DNA from: VXPQ01 sp965117025 | GTDB lineage: Bacteria > Bacteroidota > Rhodothermia > Rhodothermales > VXPQ01 | DNA length: 64,000 nucleotides | Reading direction: 5' to 3' | Assembly (NCBI GenBank): GCA_965117025.1 | Contig: OZ220746.1 | Location: 1,674,001-1,738,000 of the forward strand | Part shown: positions 26,257 to 36,800 of the stretch, one piece after another | How positions within the stretch are numbered: position 1 is the stretch's first letter | How the letters are laid out: every line of letters starts with the position of its first letter | Notes under the pieces: generated by a model | What the model saw: the letters and a program-made list of their open reading frames with translations, nothing else | Databases searched by the model: none | Told to the model about the DNA's origin: nothing | Position numbers and translations under genes: made by a program

Positions 26257-29166
26257 TCAATCGAGTGTGTAGCTCAGGCCGAGCGAAAAGGACCGGCCGA
26301 AGGTGTAGGATTCCGCAATGAAATCGGCGCCATTGAATGTGTGGGAGAACACCGTCTTCTGGTTCAGTAGATTTTTCATGGAACCCTTGAGCCCGAAATT
26401 GAACCAGAGGTCTTGCTTGACCGTCAGGTCGATGATGTGCCTCGGCTGCTCGAAGATGTTCGGCGTGCCGCCCGACGCCACACGATCCAGACGTTTTCCG
26501 AACACATTGTAGTACACGCTGGCCATGGTGCCGATCTCCGGGTTGTCGTAGGTCATATCGAGATTGACCACGTACGGGGACTGTCCTTGCAGGGGACGCG
26601 TGTCCGCAGCGTCCGGGCGCAGCGCCCGGATGAGTTCCAGTTCGTTTACTTCGATCGCAACCCGGGAACGAATGAACGACACGTTGGCGCCTACCTGCAC
26701 GAACCGCAGGAAGCCGGCCAACTGGTCAAGGTTTTTCCGGGCTTCGAACTCCACGCCGTAGACCGTGGCGTGATCGGTGTTCCGAAACTGCACGTTGGGC
26801 GTGGACGCCGCGGCGCGCGGATTGATGGCCCGTTCGATCGGGTTGCGGAAATACTTGTAGAAACCGCTCACGGCAAGGATTTCACCGGGGCGCGCAAACC
26901 ACTCCCAGCGCACATCGTAGTTGTCGATGAGCGTGCGCTCAAGTTCCGGATTGCCGAGATAGATGTAATCGCCGATAAAACTGAACGAGGCGTAGGGCGC
27001 AATTTCGCGGAAATTTGGACGCGCCAGCGTGCGGCCCTGCGACAGACGTACATTCATGTTTTCCCGGATTTCGTACACGATGTTCATGGAAGGCAGCAGA
27101 TCCCGCGTATCGATGACGCCTTCGTCAAGCGTGGAGTCTGCACTGACTACCGTCAGGTCAGTGGTTTCGATGCGCAAGCCCCCGATGGCGCGCAGGTTGC
27201 GGGTCAACGGCAGGTCCAGCATTACGTAGCCTGCCATGATATCCTGATCGCCATCATAGTTGCTGGACAGCGCCGAGGCGTCGAAGATATAGTTGCCGAA
27301 GCGGAAGAATCGTTCGGTGCTCGCCTCTTCCGAAATACCAAGGTTCTGCGAGCCGAAGAAGGTGAACGGATCCCCGTCGTAACGAATATCGTCCTGCTGG
27401 AACTCGAACCGGCGCTCGCGGAAGGTGCGGGCCTTGCGTTCAAGGCTCCCGCCGACTTTCACCTGCGCCGACAAGCCTCTCCACTGTTTGAAAGGCACAG
27501 AAGCGTCCAGCGAGCCGGTGCGCATATCTTCTTCCATTGTGCGGAAATATCGCGTCGGCACGGGATACAGCGCCGGGCTGATGGAATAGGAAGTCCTTGT
27601 CTCACCGTTTCGTTCAAATGTGGTGTAGTGGTTTGTAAAGAACCGCAAGTCCGGCTCGTCCTGCAAGGTGTTCGCGAGCGAACCGGTCCATTCGATCTTC
27701 AGCCCGTTATCGCCGAAGAACACATGTTCGCCCCGGGCCTGATAACTGTCCAGTTCCCGCGACACGTACTGAAGCGTGCGGGTTTCGTAGGTGGACTCTT
27801 CGTCGAAGTCGCGGGGGAATGAGCCGAACTGGTAGCGTGCCGTGGATTCGCCGCTCCGGTTGTTCATGTAATTGAAGCCCAGTTCGTGCTTCGGATGCGG
27901 CTTGTAGCTGGCGTTGATCAGTGTTCCCCACAGCACTTCGTCCGTACCGCGCTGGTCCGTAAACAGAAAGTCGTTGTTGAGTTCCTGGGCGGAAGCGCTC
28001 GTAAGCGTGTACCGTCCGACGGAGCCGTTCCCGTACTCCCGAACATTCCGGCTGTAACTGATGCTGGCGATGATGCCGAGCGGCCTGCCGAATACCGGGA
28101 GCTGGTTTCCGAGCGAGAAACTGTAGCTCTGGTTCACCGGGGCGGAAAGGCGGGTGGGCGCCATGACGCCACTGAACGCCCTGGAAAGCCGATCCAGTTC
28201 CTGGGCTGCCGCAGGATCGGTGAACGCATTGCCGAGGTTTGGAATGTGCAGATTCGGGTTGTTGAAAACCTCCGGCAAGGTATGCGAACCCCCGTTGTTT
28301 CCGAGCCATCCCGCCGAGCCGTCTTCGTAGGAAAGAAAGTCGCTGCCCGTTCCGATATTTCCCTTGTAACTGATCGAGGAGGAGAACGAAACGGTAAAGT
28401 CGTCCGGGAAGGCCTTTGTCCCGATGTTCACCGAGCCGCCGGAGAAACTGCCTGGCTTGTCCGGGGTGAAGGTCTTCAATGTGACGATGTTATCGAGCAG
28501 ATTCGCCGGAAAAAGGTCCAGCGGCATGGAGTTCCGGTCCGGATCCGCACTCGGCAGCGTGGCGCCGTTGAGCTGCGTATTCATGTACCGGTCGCCGAGA
28601 CCCCGCACGTACACGTACTTGCCGCCCACGACGGATACCCCCGTTACCTTCTCCATGACGTCCGCGGCGGTGGAACTGCCCGACCGGCCGATGGTCTCGG
28701 CGCTGATCGCGTCGCTGACGGCGGCGGCTTTCTGCCGCTGTTTGAGCAGGGAGGCCTCGGTGTTTTCAAGGGCGCGGGCCGTAATTACGACCTCTTCCAG
28801 TCCAATCGATTCCGGCACGAGCGCCAGATCGACCGTGGTGGGTTCTCCTGCTGCAACGACCACATCCGTTACAGTGATGTCCGTGTAACCGATGTAGGAA
28901 AAAACGACATTCCAACTCCCCGGCTCTACGGAACTGATCATATAATCCCCATCGAGGTCGGTCGTCGCGCCGATCAGCGTGCCTTCGATCACGACATTGG
29001 CGCCTATGAGGGTTTCTCCGGTTTCGGAATCCACCACATTGCCGGTAATGGATCCGGACTGGGCGAAGACCGTTGGTGCGATGAGCAAAAGCCCGAGGCA
29101 AAAGAATCCGAGACAAGCAGCGAGCGCCACGGGGAATTTCCTGCGGCGCCCATGAAATCGTATCAT
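26257..29166 (-). CDS. TonB-dependent outer-membrane receptor
   Basis: A 969-residue receptor. A basic n-region and hydrophobic core ending in PTVFAQ form the signal peptide. A carboxypeptidase-regulatory-like domain follows (GSITGNVVDSETGETLIGAN, about 37-56), then the plug with VRGLGDRYMNTQLNGATLPS and LDLFPANLLDNIVTLKTFTP split across the region 185-235, then a 22-strand barrel ending in SFSLGLSYTLD. It would import a TonB-energised ligand. The adjacent T9SS protein on the same strand suggests a paired surface-binding system. The longer frame upstream lacks a signal peptide and was trimmed. Confidence 0.92.
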   Translation of the reverse strand: MIRFHGRRRKFPVALAACLGFFCLGLLLIAPTVFAQSGSITGNVVDSETGETLIGANVVIEGTLIGATTDLDGDYMISSVEPGSWNVVFSYIGYTDITVTDVVVAAGEPTTVDLALVPESIGLEEVVITARALENTEASLLKQRQKAAAVSDAISAETIGRSGSSTAADVMEKVTGVSVVGGKYVYVRGLGDRYMNTQLNGATLPSADPDRNSMPLDLFPANLLDNIVTLKTFTPDKPGSFSGGSVNIGTKAFPDDFTVSFSSSISYKGNIGTGSDFLSYEDGSAGWLGNNGGSHTLPEVFNNPNLHIPNLGNAFTDPAAAQELDRLSRAFSGVMAPTRLSAPVNQSYSFSLGNQLPVFGRPLGIIASISYSRNVREYGNGSVGRYTLTSASAQELNNDFLFTDQRGTDEVLWGTLINASYKPHPKHELGFNYMNNRSGESTARYQFGSFPRDFDEESTYETRTLQYVSRELDSYQARGEHVFFGDNGLKIEWTGSLANTLQDEPDLRFFTNHYTTFERNGETRTSYSISPALYPVPTRYFRTMEEDMRTGSLDASVPFKQWRGLSAQVKVGGSLERKARTFRERRFEFQQDDIRYDGDPFTFFGSQNLGISEEASTERFFRFGNYIFDASALSSNYDGDQDIMAGYVMLDLPLTRNLRAIGGLRIETTDLTVVSADSTLDEGVIDTRDLLPSMNIVYEIRENMNVRLSQGRTLARPNFREIAPYASFSFIGDYIYLGNPELERTLIDNYDVRWEWFARPGEILAVSGFYKYFRNPIERAINPRAAASTPNVQFRNTDHATVYGVEFEARKNLDQLAGFLRFVQVGANVSFIRSRVAIEVNELELIRALRPDAADTRPLQGQSPYVVNLDMTYDNPEIGTMASVYYNVFGKRLDRVASGGTPNIFEQPRHIIDLTVKQDLWFNFGLKGSMKNLLNQKTVFSHTFNGADFIAESYTFGRSFSLGLSYTLD

Positions 29167-29278
29167 GTTATTATAACGGGTCGATCGGTACGTGGCTCTT
29201 CTGCGAAGTGCGGCATGCCGTATCTTGTGTCCGGCGCGCTTATCCGCACGGTGAACATACCCGCTTGGCATTACCGGA

Positions 29279-30556
29279 ATGTTAAGATGGTTTTGCCATT
29301 TGTTTATGCGCCGGAAAATCCGCGATCCGCTCAGGAATCCCCGCAAAAAGCCATTGTCCGACCGTTCTCCCCGGGATTCCCTGATCCTGTTCGCCCTGTG
29401 GCTGATGGTGTTCTCCGCCAGTAGTCAGGTGATCATCATTTCGCCCATTCTGCCTCGCATTGCGGAGGCGCTGGCCGTGCAGGAATCGCTGCTTGGCACG
29501 CTGGTCACCTCCTACGCGGTGATGCTGGCCGTTTTCGCGCTGGTGACCGGGCCGATCTCCGACAAAATCGGGCGCCGCCGGATTTTACTGATAGGGACCG
29601 GCTTCATGGCGGCGTGCCTGTATCTGCACGGCCTGGCCGATACCTATGCCTCCCTGCTCGCCGTGCGTGCGCTGGCGGGTGCAGCAGGCGGCGCGCTGAG
29701 CGGGGCCGCCGTCGCGTATGTAGGGGATTATTTCCCGTACGACCGGCGGGGGTGGGCCAACGGATGGGTGATGAGCGGGATCGCCGTCGGACAGGTGGTC
29801 GGTATTCCGCTCGGCACGCTTCTGGCGGAGTTCGGCGATTACCGCTGGCCGTTTCTGATGTTTGCAGTGACTATGACGGGTGCTTTTGTGCTGATATGGA
29901 GAGCGGTTCCGCAGCCGGACGTGCAGCGCGATGTGCGCCGCCTTTCGGTAGGAAGGGCCGTTTCGGATTATATCGGCCTATGCCGCCGCCCCGTGACGCG
30001 GAACGCCGCGCTGGTCTATTTTCTGACGTTTCTCGGGGTGGGCCTGTATCTCGTTTATCTTCCTGCCTGGCTGGAGCGCGGTCTGGACGTACGCGGGGAA
30101 GCGATCGCGACGCTTTTTCTGTTCGGCGGCCTTGCTCATGTCGTGGCCGGGCCTACGGCCGGCAAACTATCCGATCGGGTCGGGCGCAAGCCGCTCATAC
30201 TCTGGTCGTGCTTCGGTCTGGCGGTCGTGATGCCTCTGATGACCTGGCTGGTGAGCGACATGTGGACCGCCTCTCTGCTTTTCACGACAGCCATGTTGTT
30301 GCTTGCCCTGCGCATCAGCCCGCTTCAGTCGTTGCTGAGCGCACTTGTTCCCTCGAACAGCCTGGGCATGTTGATGAGTTTCGCCATTGCTTCGGGACAA
30401 GTCGGGATTGGCATCAGCGGGGCGATAGCCGGTCTGGCCTACGCGCGCTACGGCTACTGGAGCAATACGCTGCTTGCCATCGCTGCGGTTTTAATCATGG
30501 CGGTAATGGTCTGGCGCGGCCTGCCGGAGCCGCAGAAGACAGCCCCTGCACAATAG
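29279..30556 (+). CDS. MFS transporter
   Basis: A 425-residue protein with about 12 hydrophobic segments. The loop between TM2 and TM3 carries the MFS signature GPISDKIGRRRILLIG at about 88-103, and a second copy, GKLSDRVGRKPLIL, follows TM8. The family moves drugs, sugars or metabolites with protons; the substrate is not readable here. The first 25 residues are basic and could be trimmed, with ATG at 29306 an equally good start. It is divergent from the TonB receptor gene with about 110 bases between start codons. Confidence 0.88.
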   Translation: MLRWFCHLFMRRKIRDPLRNPRKKPLSDRSPRDSLILFALWLMVFSASSQVIIISPILPRIAEALAVQESLLGTLVTSYAVMLAVFALVTGPISDKIGRRRILLIGTGFMAACLYLHGLADTYASLLAVRALAGAAGGALSGAAVAYVGDYFPYDRRGWANGWVMSGIAVGQVVGIPLGTLLAEFGDYRWPFLMFAVTMTGAFVLIWRAVPQPDVQRDVRRLSVGRAVSDYIGLCRRPVTRNAALVYFLTFLGVGLYLVYLPAWLERGLDVRGEAIATLFLFGGLAHVVAGPTAGKLSDRVGRKPLILWSCFGLAVVMPLMTWLVSDMWTASLLFTTAMLLLALRISPLQSLLSALVPSNSLGMLMSFAIASGQVGIGISGAIAGLAYARYGYWSNTLLAIAAVLIMAVMVWRGLPEPQKTAPAQ

Positions 30557-30565
30557 TGTTGCGCC

Positions 30566-30859
30566 ATGCCCCGATCCGGAGCATCACGCCCCCTGGGCGA
30601 TGTCCTCGAAGTCCTTATTGACCGGATGAACATCCGGGGCCGGCTCGAAGAGGCGAAGGTGGTAGACACATGGCAGCAGTTGGTCGGGCCGGAAGTGCGC
30701 GCTGTTACGGACGGAGCATGGGTCCGGGACCGAAAACTCTTCGTCACGATCACGAGCGCCGCCTGTCGTCAGGAAATGCACCTCGATCGGTCGGGATGGC
30801 GTGATCGCCTCAACGAGCAACTCGGGGCCGAACGCATCGAGGAGATTGTGTTCCGGTAA
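30566..30859 (+). CDS. DUF721 (DciA-like) protein
   Basis: A 97-residue protein with the DUF721 pattern: an N-terminal helix (PLGDVLEVLIDRMNIRGRL), the central VVDTWQQLVGPEVRAVT and a beta segment RDRKLFVTITSAACRQEMHL. DciA of this family loads the replicative helicase in bacteria lacking DnaC. The link to dnaB loading is therefore plausible but unproven. It lies nine bases after the MFS gene and converges on fabF, with a repeat between their 3' ends. Confidence 0.83.
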   Translation: MPRSGASRPLGDVLEVLIDRMNIRGRLEEAKVVDTWQQLVGPEVRAVTDGAWVRDRKLFVTITSAACRQEMHLDRSGWRDRLNEQLGAERIEEIVFR

Positions 30860-30860
30860 A

Positions 30861-30902
30861 GAGGCCCCGCAGAGCGCCGCTGCATAGTGCTAACAGACCC
30901 TA
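30861..30902 (-). repeat. TTAGGGYCTGTTA repeat, copy C
   Basis: On the minus strand this reads TTAGGGTCTGTTAGCACT followed by ATGCAGCGGCGCTCTGC and GGGG. It starts in the last codons of fabF, and the TAG inside its first four bases is the fabF stop codon. About 40 bases match the copy at 38143, including GCGCTCTGCGGGG. It separates two convergent gene ends. Confidence 0.7.
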
Positions 30903-32153
30903 ATCGTCGAATTTTCTGAAAGCCACCGACGTGTTGTGGCCGCCGAACCCGAACGCGTTGCTGACGGCAACCCGCACCGTACGATTCTTCGGCTCGTTGA
31001 AAGTGTAATCGAGATCGCACGCCGGGTCTGCCTCCTCGAAATTGATGGTGGGCGGGATGCGGTCATGCACGATCGCCAGGATGGCCGCGATGGCTTCGAC
31101 CGCGCCGGCAGCACCCAGCAGGTGGCCTGTCATGCTCTTCGTAGACGACAAACTCATCGCATAGGCATGGTCGCCGAACACATGCTTGACGGCTTTCGTT
31201 TCCGCTACATCGCCGAGAGGCGTGGATGTGCCGTGCATATTCAGGTAATCCACCTCTTCGCCCTTCAGGCCGGCGTCCCGGAAGAGGGAATACATGGCCA
31301 GTGCGGCGCCATCTCCCTCGGGGTCCGGAGCCGTCATATGGTACGCGTCGGCGGACATGCCTACGCCGATGATTTCGGCGTAAATTCTCGCGCCCCGGTT
31401 CAGAGCATGATTCAGCTCTTCGAGAACGAGCGCCCCGGCGCCCTCGCCGAGGACGAATCCGTCGCGGCCGGCGTCGAAGGGACGGCTGGCTCTGGCGGGG
31501 TCATCGTTTCGCGTCGAAAGGGCCCGGAGCGCATTGAACCCGCCTACGCCAAGCTCTGTAACGCTGGCCTCCGAACCTCCCGAAAGGATCGCGTCGGCCT
31601 GCCCCTGCCGGATCAGCATATAGGCGTCCCCGATGTTGTTGTTGCCTGTTGCGCACGCAGAAACGATACAGTAGTTCGGCCCCCGGAAACCATACTTCAT
31701 CGAAATGTGCCCGCTCGCAATGTCGGGGATCATCATCGGAATGAAGAATGGCGAGATGCGGCGGGGCCCTTTGTCGAGATGAATCGATGTTTGCTTCTGG
31801 AATGTCTCCAACCCGCCGATGCCGCTTCCGAAAACCACACCGATACGATCCTTCACGGCCCGCGGCAAGTCATTGTCCAGACCGGCGTCGTGCACGGCCT
31901 GCTCCGCGGCGACCAGCGCAAACTGGGCGAACCTGTCCAATCGGTTCACTGCCTTTGACCCAAGGATTTGCCTGGCGTCAAACCCCTTGAGTTCGCAGGC
32001 GAACTTCGTTGGGAAAGATTCCGTGTCGAACAGGGTGATCGGAGCCGCTCCGCTTTCCCCCCGCATCATGGCTTCCCAGAAGGCGTCTACGGAGTTTCCG
32101 AGCGGGGTCAGGGCACCCATCCCCGTGATTACAACTCTGCGTTCTTTTGGCAT
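30900..32153 (-). CDS. fabF: 3-oxoacyl-[acyl-carrier-protein] synthase II
   Basis: A 417-residue condensing enzyme that elongates acyl-ACP with malonyl-ACP. The catalytic Cys is in SACATGNNNIGDAYML at about 168-183. The His residues are in LNMHGTSTPLGD and GHLLGAAGAVEAIA, and the C-terminal NAFGFGGHNTSVAF is the KAS signature. It lies 24 bases downstream of acpP on the same strand, the normal acpP-fabF order. In many genomes rnc follows, but here rnc is more than 20 kb away. Confidence 0.97.
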   Translation of the reverse strand: MPKERRVVITGMGALTPLGNSVDAFWEAMMRGESGAAPITLFDTESFPTKFACELKGFDARQILGSKAVNRLDRFAQFALVAAEQAVHDAGLDNDLPRAVKDRIGVVFGSGIGGLETFQKQTSIHLDKGPRRISPFFIPMMIPDIASGHISMKYGFRGPNYCIVSACATGNNNIGDAYMLIRQGQADAILSGGSEASVTELGVGGFNALRALSTRNDDPARASRPFDAGRDGFVLGEGAGALVLEELNHALNRGARIYAEIIGVGMSADAYHMTAPDPEGDGAALAMYSLFRDAGLKGEEVDYLNMHGTSTPLGDVAETKAVKHVFGDHAYAMSLSSTKSMTGHLLGAAGAVEAIAAILAIVHDRIPPTINFEEADPACDLDYTFNEPKNRTVRVAVSNAFGFGGHNTSVAFRKFDD

Positions 32154-32177
32154 AAGGGACGTAGGCGTAGCGCGGCC

Positions 32178-32417
32178 TTACGAAACCTTTTCCTCGAGAT
32201 AACTCACTGCATCGCCCACCGTTGCGATGGTTTCTGCTTCCTCATCGGAAATGGTGATGTCGAATTCCTTCTCGAACTCCATGATCAACTCAACCGTGTC
32301 AAGCGAGTCCGCACCGAGGTCATTCGTGAACGAAGCGTCGGAAACGACATCGGACTCTTCAACGCCCAGCTTCTCCACGATAATGGATGTGACCTTCTCT
32401 GCGATCGGGTTCGCCAT
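32178..32417 (-). CDS. acpP: Acyl carrier protein
   Basis: A 79-residue acidic four-helix protein. The phosphopantetheine attachment Ser lies in LGADSLDTVELIM at about 37-49 (DSLD motif). The N-terminus has MANPIAEKVTSIIVEKLGVE. It carries growing acyl chains in type II fatty acid synthesis and precedes fabF in the same direction. Divergent from metK, with about 330 bases between. Confidence 0.97.
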   Translation of the reverse strand: MANPIAEKVTSIIVEKLGVEESDVVSDASFTNDLGADSLDTVELIMEFEKEFDITISDEEAETIATVGDAVSYLEEKVS

Positions 32418-32747
32418 GATTCAAAGCCTCCGGTAAATTGGTGGAACAGGCCGCGGTGCTTCCCGGCAAGCGGGAAGCAGATCCGGCGGCGGTTTGGTAA
32501 GAACCTTTTTGTCAGGAACGCCCGAAGTTACGGCAGGGTGCTTGTATAAGCAACGTTGCGGTACGCTGAAACCTTGACACAGTCTTTGTAAAATCGCATT
32601 GAGGAGCCGTCGGAGCGAATCTATATTGCGAATTTCCCGTTGCATTAGGGCCTGTTAACACTATGCAACGCCGCATGGCGGGAAAACAGGCCCTAATCTT
32701 TTCCGGGCATAAAATCGTTTCCGGTTCTATCACTCCCCATCGTTCCT
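32418..32747. other. Divergent intergenic region acpP/metK
   Basis: About 330 bases between two divergent starts, with no gene seen. The right part holds a 52-base inverted repeat described separately. The left part must contain the acpP-fabF promoter, but I could not pick a clear -33/-7 pair, and no known S-adenosylmethionine riboswitch class was recognised upstream of metK. Confidence 0.5.
32645..32696. repeat. TTAGGGYCTGTTA repeat, copy A, with full inverted ends
   Basis: A 52-base unit that opens TTAGGGCCTGTT and closes AACAGGCCCTAA, a perfect 12-base inverted repeat. The interior includes ACACTATGCAACGCCGCAT and GGCGGG. It lies about 50 bases upstream of metK, on the non-coding side of both neighbours. 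The shared left end is the same as at 38143 and (inverted) at 30861-30902. It could be a tiny non-autonomous mobile unit or a bidirectional hairpin. Confidence 0.75.
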
Positions 32748-33899
32748 ATGTCGTACCTGTTTACTTCCGAATCTGTATCCGAAGGCCACCCCGACAAAGT
32801 GGCGGACCAGATATCCGACGCCGTGCTGGATGCTGCGCTTCAAAACGACCCGTACAGCCGCGTAGCGGTCGAAACGCTTGTGACCACGGGGCTCGTGCTG
32901 GTGGCCGGAGAAATGACGACCCGAACCTACGTGGACGTCGAGAAAATCGCCCGTGAGACGATCAGGCAAATCGGGTACACGGATCCCACATTGCGTTTTG
33001 ATGCGGAATCGTGCGCTGTTCTGACAGCTATTCACGAACAGAGCGGGGATATCGGGCAGGGTGTCGATACGGGGGGCGCAGGCGATCAGGGCATCATGTT
33101 TGGTTATGCCTGCCGCGAGTCGGAGAGCCTTATGCCGCTTCCCATCACGTATGCACACGGACTGGTCCGCGAACTGGCGAGCATTCGCAAACACGAGAGC
33201 ATCATGCCGTATTTGTGCCCGGACGCCAAGAGTCAGGTTACGATCGAATACGAGGACGATCGCCGTACGCCGAGGCGTATTCACACGGTGGTCGTGTCAA
33301 CTCAGCACGATGCCGGCGTCGAACAAGCCGATATCGAGGCCGATATTCGCGTCCATTTGCTGCCGAGGGTGATCGACGATTACCTGCTGGACGACGAGTA
33401 CATTCTGCATGTGAATCCCACGGGACGGTTCGTACTCGGGGGGCCGCATGCCGATGCGGGGCTTACGGGCCGCAAGATCATCGTGGACACGTATGGCGGA
33501 AAAGGCGCCCACGGCGGAGGGGCCTTCAGTGGAAAAGATGCTTCCAAGGTGGATCGGTCCGGCGCCTATGCGGCGCGGCATATAGCGAAAAACATTGTGC
33601 AGGCATGCCTTGCGGAAGAGGTAGAGGTGCAAATATCCTATGCGATCGGCGTCGAGGAACCGGTTTCCGTTGCCATCGACACGAAAGGCACGGGCGGCGA
33701 ACTGCCGGATCGGGAACTGGCGGCGATCGTGCGCGATACGTTCGACCTGCGACCGGCAGCTATCATAGAACGTTTCGATTTGCGCAAGCCGCAATACCTG
33801 AAAACAGCAGCGTACGGGCATTTTGGGCGTTCCGGATTTGCGTGGGAGGAAACGGATTGCGTCGATATGCTGAAAGATGCCGTGGGCGTGGGCGTGTAG
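32748..33899 (+). CDS. metK: S-adenosylmethionine synthetase
   Basis: A 383-residue enzyme forming S-adenosylmethionine from methionine and ATP. The N-terminal TSESVSEGHPDKVADQISDA carries the catalytic His. GAGDQGIMFGYA and GGKGAHGGGAFSGKD are the two PROSITE-type signatures. The start MSYLFTSESV fits the family. It is the first gene of a methyl-cycle pair with ahcY 4.4 kb downstream, separated by a giant protease gene. Confidence 0.97.
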   Translation: MSYLFTSESVSEGHPDKVADQISDAVLDAALQNDPYSRVAVETLVTTGLVLVAGEMTTRTYVDVEKIARETIRQIGYTDPTLRFDAESCAVLTAIHEQSGDIGQGVDTGGAGDQGIMFGYACRESESLMPLPITYAHGLVRELASIRKHESIMPYLCPDAKSQVTIEYEDDRRTPRRIHTVVVSTQHDAGVEQADIEADIRVHLLPRVIDDYLLDDEYILHVNPTGRFVLGGPHADAGLTGRKIIVDTYGGKGAHGGGAFSGKDASKVDRSGAYAARHIAKNIVQACLAEEVEVQISYAIGVEEPVSVAIDTKGTGGELPDRELAAIVRDTFDLRPAAIIERFDLRKPQYLKTAAYGHFGRSGFAWEETDCVDMLKDAVGVGV

Positions 33900-36800
33900 C
33901 CCGTTTCCGCGAGCGTTTTCCATTCAAAGTTGTTGCCCTTGTTGCACTGTGTTTGCTTGCAGCGCAGGAAGGGCGGTCACAGGAAAGGCAGGTCCGGGGA
34001 GATGCTCACAGGTCCGTATACGACCATGCTCTGCTTCAGCTCAGGCCGGAAGTGCGTGACCGGATCGCGGGCGAGGATACGGTCCGGACGCCGCGCACCC
34101 GATCGGTCGCCGAGGGCCGCGTCGATTTGGAAACGGGCGTTTTTCGCGCCCGGTACCGCATCGGGGATCGTGTGGCGGAAGGGTTGTCTACGGCGCAGGC
34201 CGCCCTTGCGCATCTCGAACGACACGGCGAAGCGTACGGTATGACCGCCGCCGCGGAGCATCTCCGCGTCGAGCAGATCCGCGAGGGGAGCTACGCCCGC
34301 CATGTCCGCTTCCGTCAGACGCTTGTCGGCGTGCCGGTGTACCGGGCCGACGTCACGGTGAGTCTCGACCGGGACGGACAGCCGACCATGGTTGTCAGCG
34401 GATATATTCCCCGCCTTGAACAGGTGCGCGGATTCGATCCTGTTCCCGCTCTTTCGCGCACCGCCGCGCAGAACATCGCGCGTAGCGCCGCCGATCCCGA
34501 ACTGACCGTTTCCGAGCCGGAACTGGTCGTGTATGCGTCGGACATTCCCCGGCTTGTCTGGAAAGTCCCGGCCGTCTCTGCGGGGCTTCCCGTTTCGTGG
34601 CACGTACTTGTTGACGCCGGGACAGGTGAAATTCACCGCATGCTCAACACCTCGCTGCATGCACACAAGGCATCGTCCGTATCTCCGGGATCCGGTGGTG
34701 CGGCGGTCCGCGCCGCCCCTGCCCATGTCCCTCGAGTTGCCCCATCGCCTGTGGTGCTGGCCCCGGCGATGCCTCCACCGTTCGTTGTTTCCCCGCCGGT
34801 TTCCGGGAAAGGGATCCGGACAGTGGACGGGACCGGGTTGGTCTTCGATCCCGATCCGCTCACGTCCGCCGGCGTGGAGTACGGAGGGGACTACCAGGAC
34901 GGCGACGATGCGGACACGGCAGCGCTGACCGGACAACTTGTGCAGGTCACATTGCGCGACATCACGCAGGGATCGGACGGATTGCACCGGCTGGATGGCC
35001 CGTATGTCCGCATCGAAGGGGATCCGCATACCGTACCGGCCATGCCGAACTCCGACGCCTTTGATTTTACGCGCTCGGACGACCGTTTCGAGGCGGTGAA
35101 CGCCTATTATCATATCGACAAAAGCCGTCGCTACGCACAGTCGCTCGATGTCGGCTATACCCTCCTGGATTTCCCGGTGAGGGTTAATCCCCAGGCGTTT
35201 GATGGCGATAATTCCGTCTATCTTCCGGACGACCGGACTCTTCATTTCGGCACAGGCGGGATAGACGATGCCGAAGACGCCGATGTGCTGTGGCATGAGT
35301 ATGCACATGCCCTTCTGGACTACACGACGCCCGGGCTTGTAGGCCCTTTTGAGGGCATGGCGTTGCATGAGGGCTGGGCCGATTACTGGGCTGCTTCGTA
35401 TTCCCGCTTTTTGTCCGAGGAGGATCCCCGGATTCCCCGACACGACTGGAAACGGCTGTACAATTGGGACGGCAATGCTTCCTGCTGGTCCGGTCGGACG
35501 CTGGATCATACGGGACACTACGACGACAATATGGCTTACGAGGTGTCAGGGTGCCAGATTGTGCCCGACATTTATCAGTGGGGGCTGCTTTGGGCCACTA
35601 CCATGATGGAGATATACCCGCATGTGGGTCGGGGCGTTCTGGACCGTTTGCATCTTGCCTCGCACGCCTATCTTGCCTCCGGATCCGATTTCCGCGATGC
35701 GGCCGAGGCCCTGATCCAGGCCGACCAGGCGATATACAGTGGCGCCCACATCGGCGTACTGGTTCAGGAATTGGGTGAAGCCGGCTACGTTAATCCCGGA
35801 GCATATGGACCGATTCTGGCCCATGACCCCTTGGGAAATACTGAAAATGTAGGCGGAACCATTGAGATTCGCGTCGAGGCGAAAGGCCTTGCTGCTCCGG
35901 TGGATAGCGTTATTGTACGATACTCACCCGGACTGGGAAGTCCGTTTCTCCGCCTTGCTCTGTCGCGCCGAAGCGCCACCCTGTTCACGGGTAATCTTCC
36001 TTTGCCCGATCTGCCGGGCGCTATACGATACTATATCGAGGCAGTCGATACGAGAGGCCTGCGCCGTGTTCTCCCTGCACTCGCGCCGAACGAGTCGTAC
36101 ATTTTCAATGTCGGGAAGGACACGACAGCGCCCTCTATCACGCATGAGGCGCCTATGCGCGTTCCGACCTTTGCCTGGCCGGTCGCGGTCTACGTGCAGG
36201 CACAAGACAATCTGGGCATTGATTCCGTCTGGGTAGAATATGTACGCCGGGGCGCCGGCGGCATGCGTGAACAGGGCGCCTTCGGATTAGTGGAGCAGGA
36301 CGGGAGATATTCGGGTCGTTTTCCGGAACCGACGACACCGGTTCTGAATGGGGATGTGGTCGAATACCACATTGTGGCCCGGGATGTGTCCATGGCGGGC
36401 AACGAGGCCCGGCTGCCTGAGGAGGGCTTTTTCTCTGTGTTGCTCGTGTTGGAAGGTGAATTGTACACATACGATTTCGAGCATGACGATCCGGGGATAA
36501 CTGCACAGGGATGGGATCGCGGCGAGCCTGCATTCGGCCTGCGTGTAGCGTATTCCGGCGAAAATGCCTGGGCAACAGCGCCCGGCGGCGCATATCCCGC
36601 CGAGGCCGGGCGCGCAACGCTTGATTTCCCCCCTGTCAGTCTTGCAACCATCGACTCGGCGTACCTGATATTCTGGCACTGGTACGATTTCGAGCATGGC
36701 GGCAATGTCTCGCCCGGGGTGTTCAACGAGCAGGCGGATATCCGGGACGGCGGCAACGTCAAGGCGTCGACGGATGGGGGCGTATCCTGGGAAGTGCTTG

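Noticed and set aside
24842..29424. Long plus-strand frames opposite the T9SS protein and TonB receptor genes
   Set aside because: They are antisense shadows of genes with clear motifs on the minus strand.
32697..32747. A SAM riboswitch in front of metK
   Set aside because: No sequence matching a known SAM riboswitch core was recognised in the leader.
33011..33856. Open frame running through metK on the same strand, in front of the protease gene
   Set aside because: It is the second frame of metK, with no family similarity. metK is certain, and the frame stays open because of GC-rich third positions.
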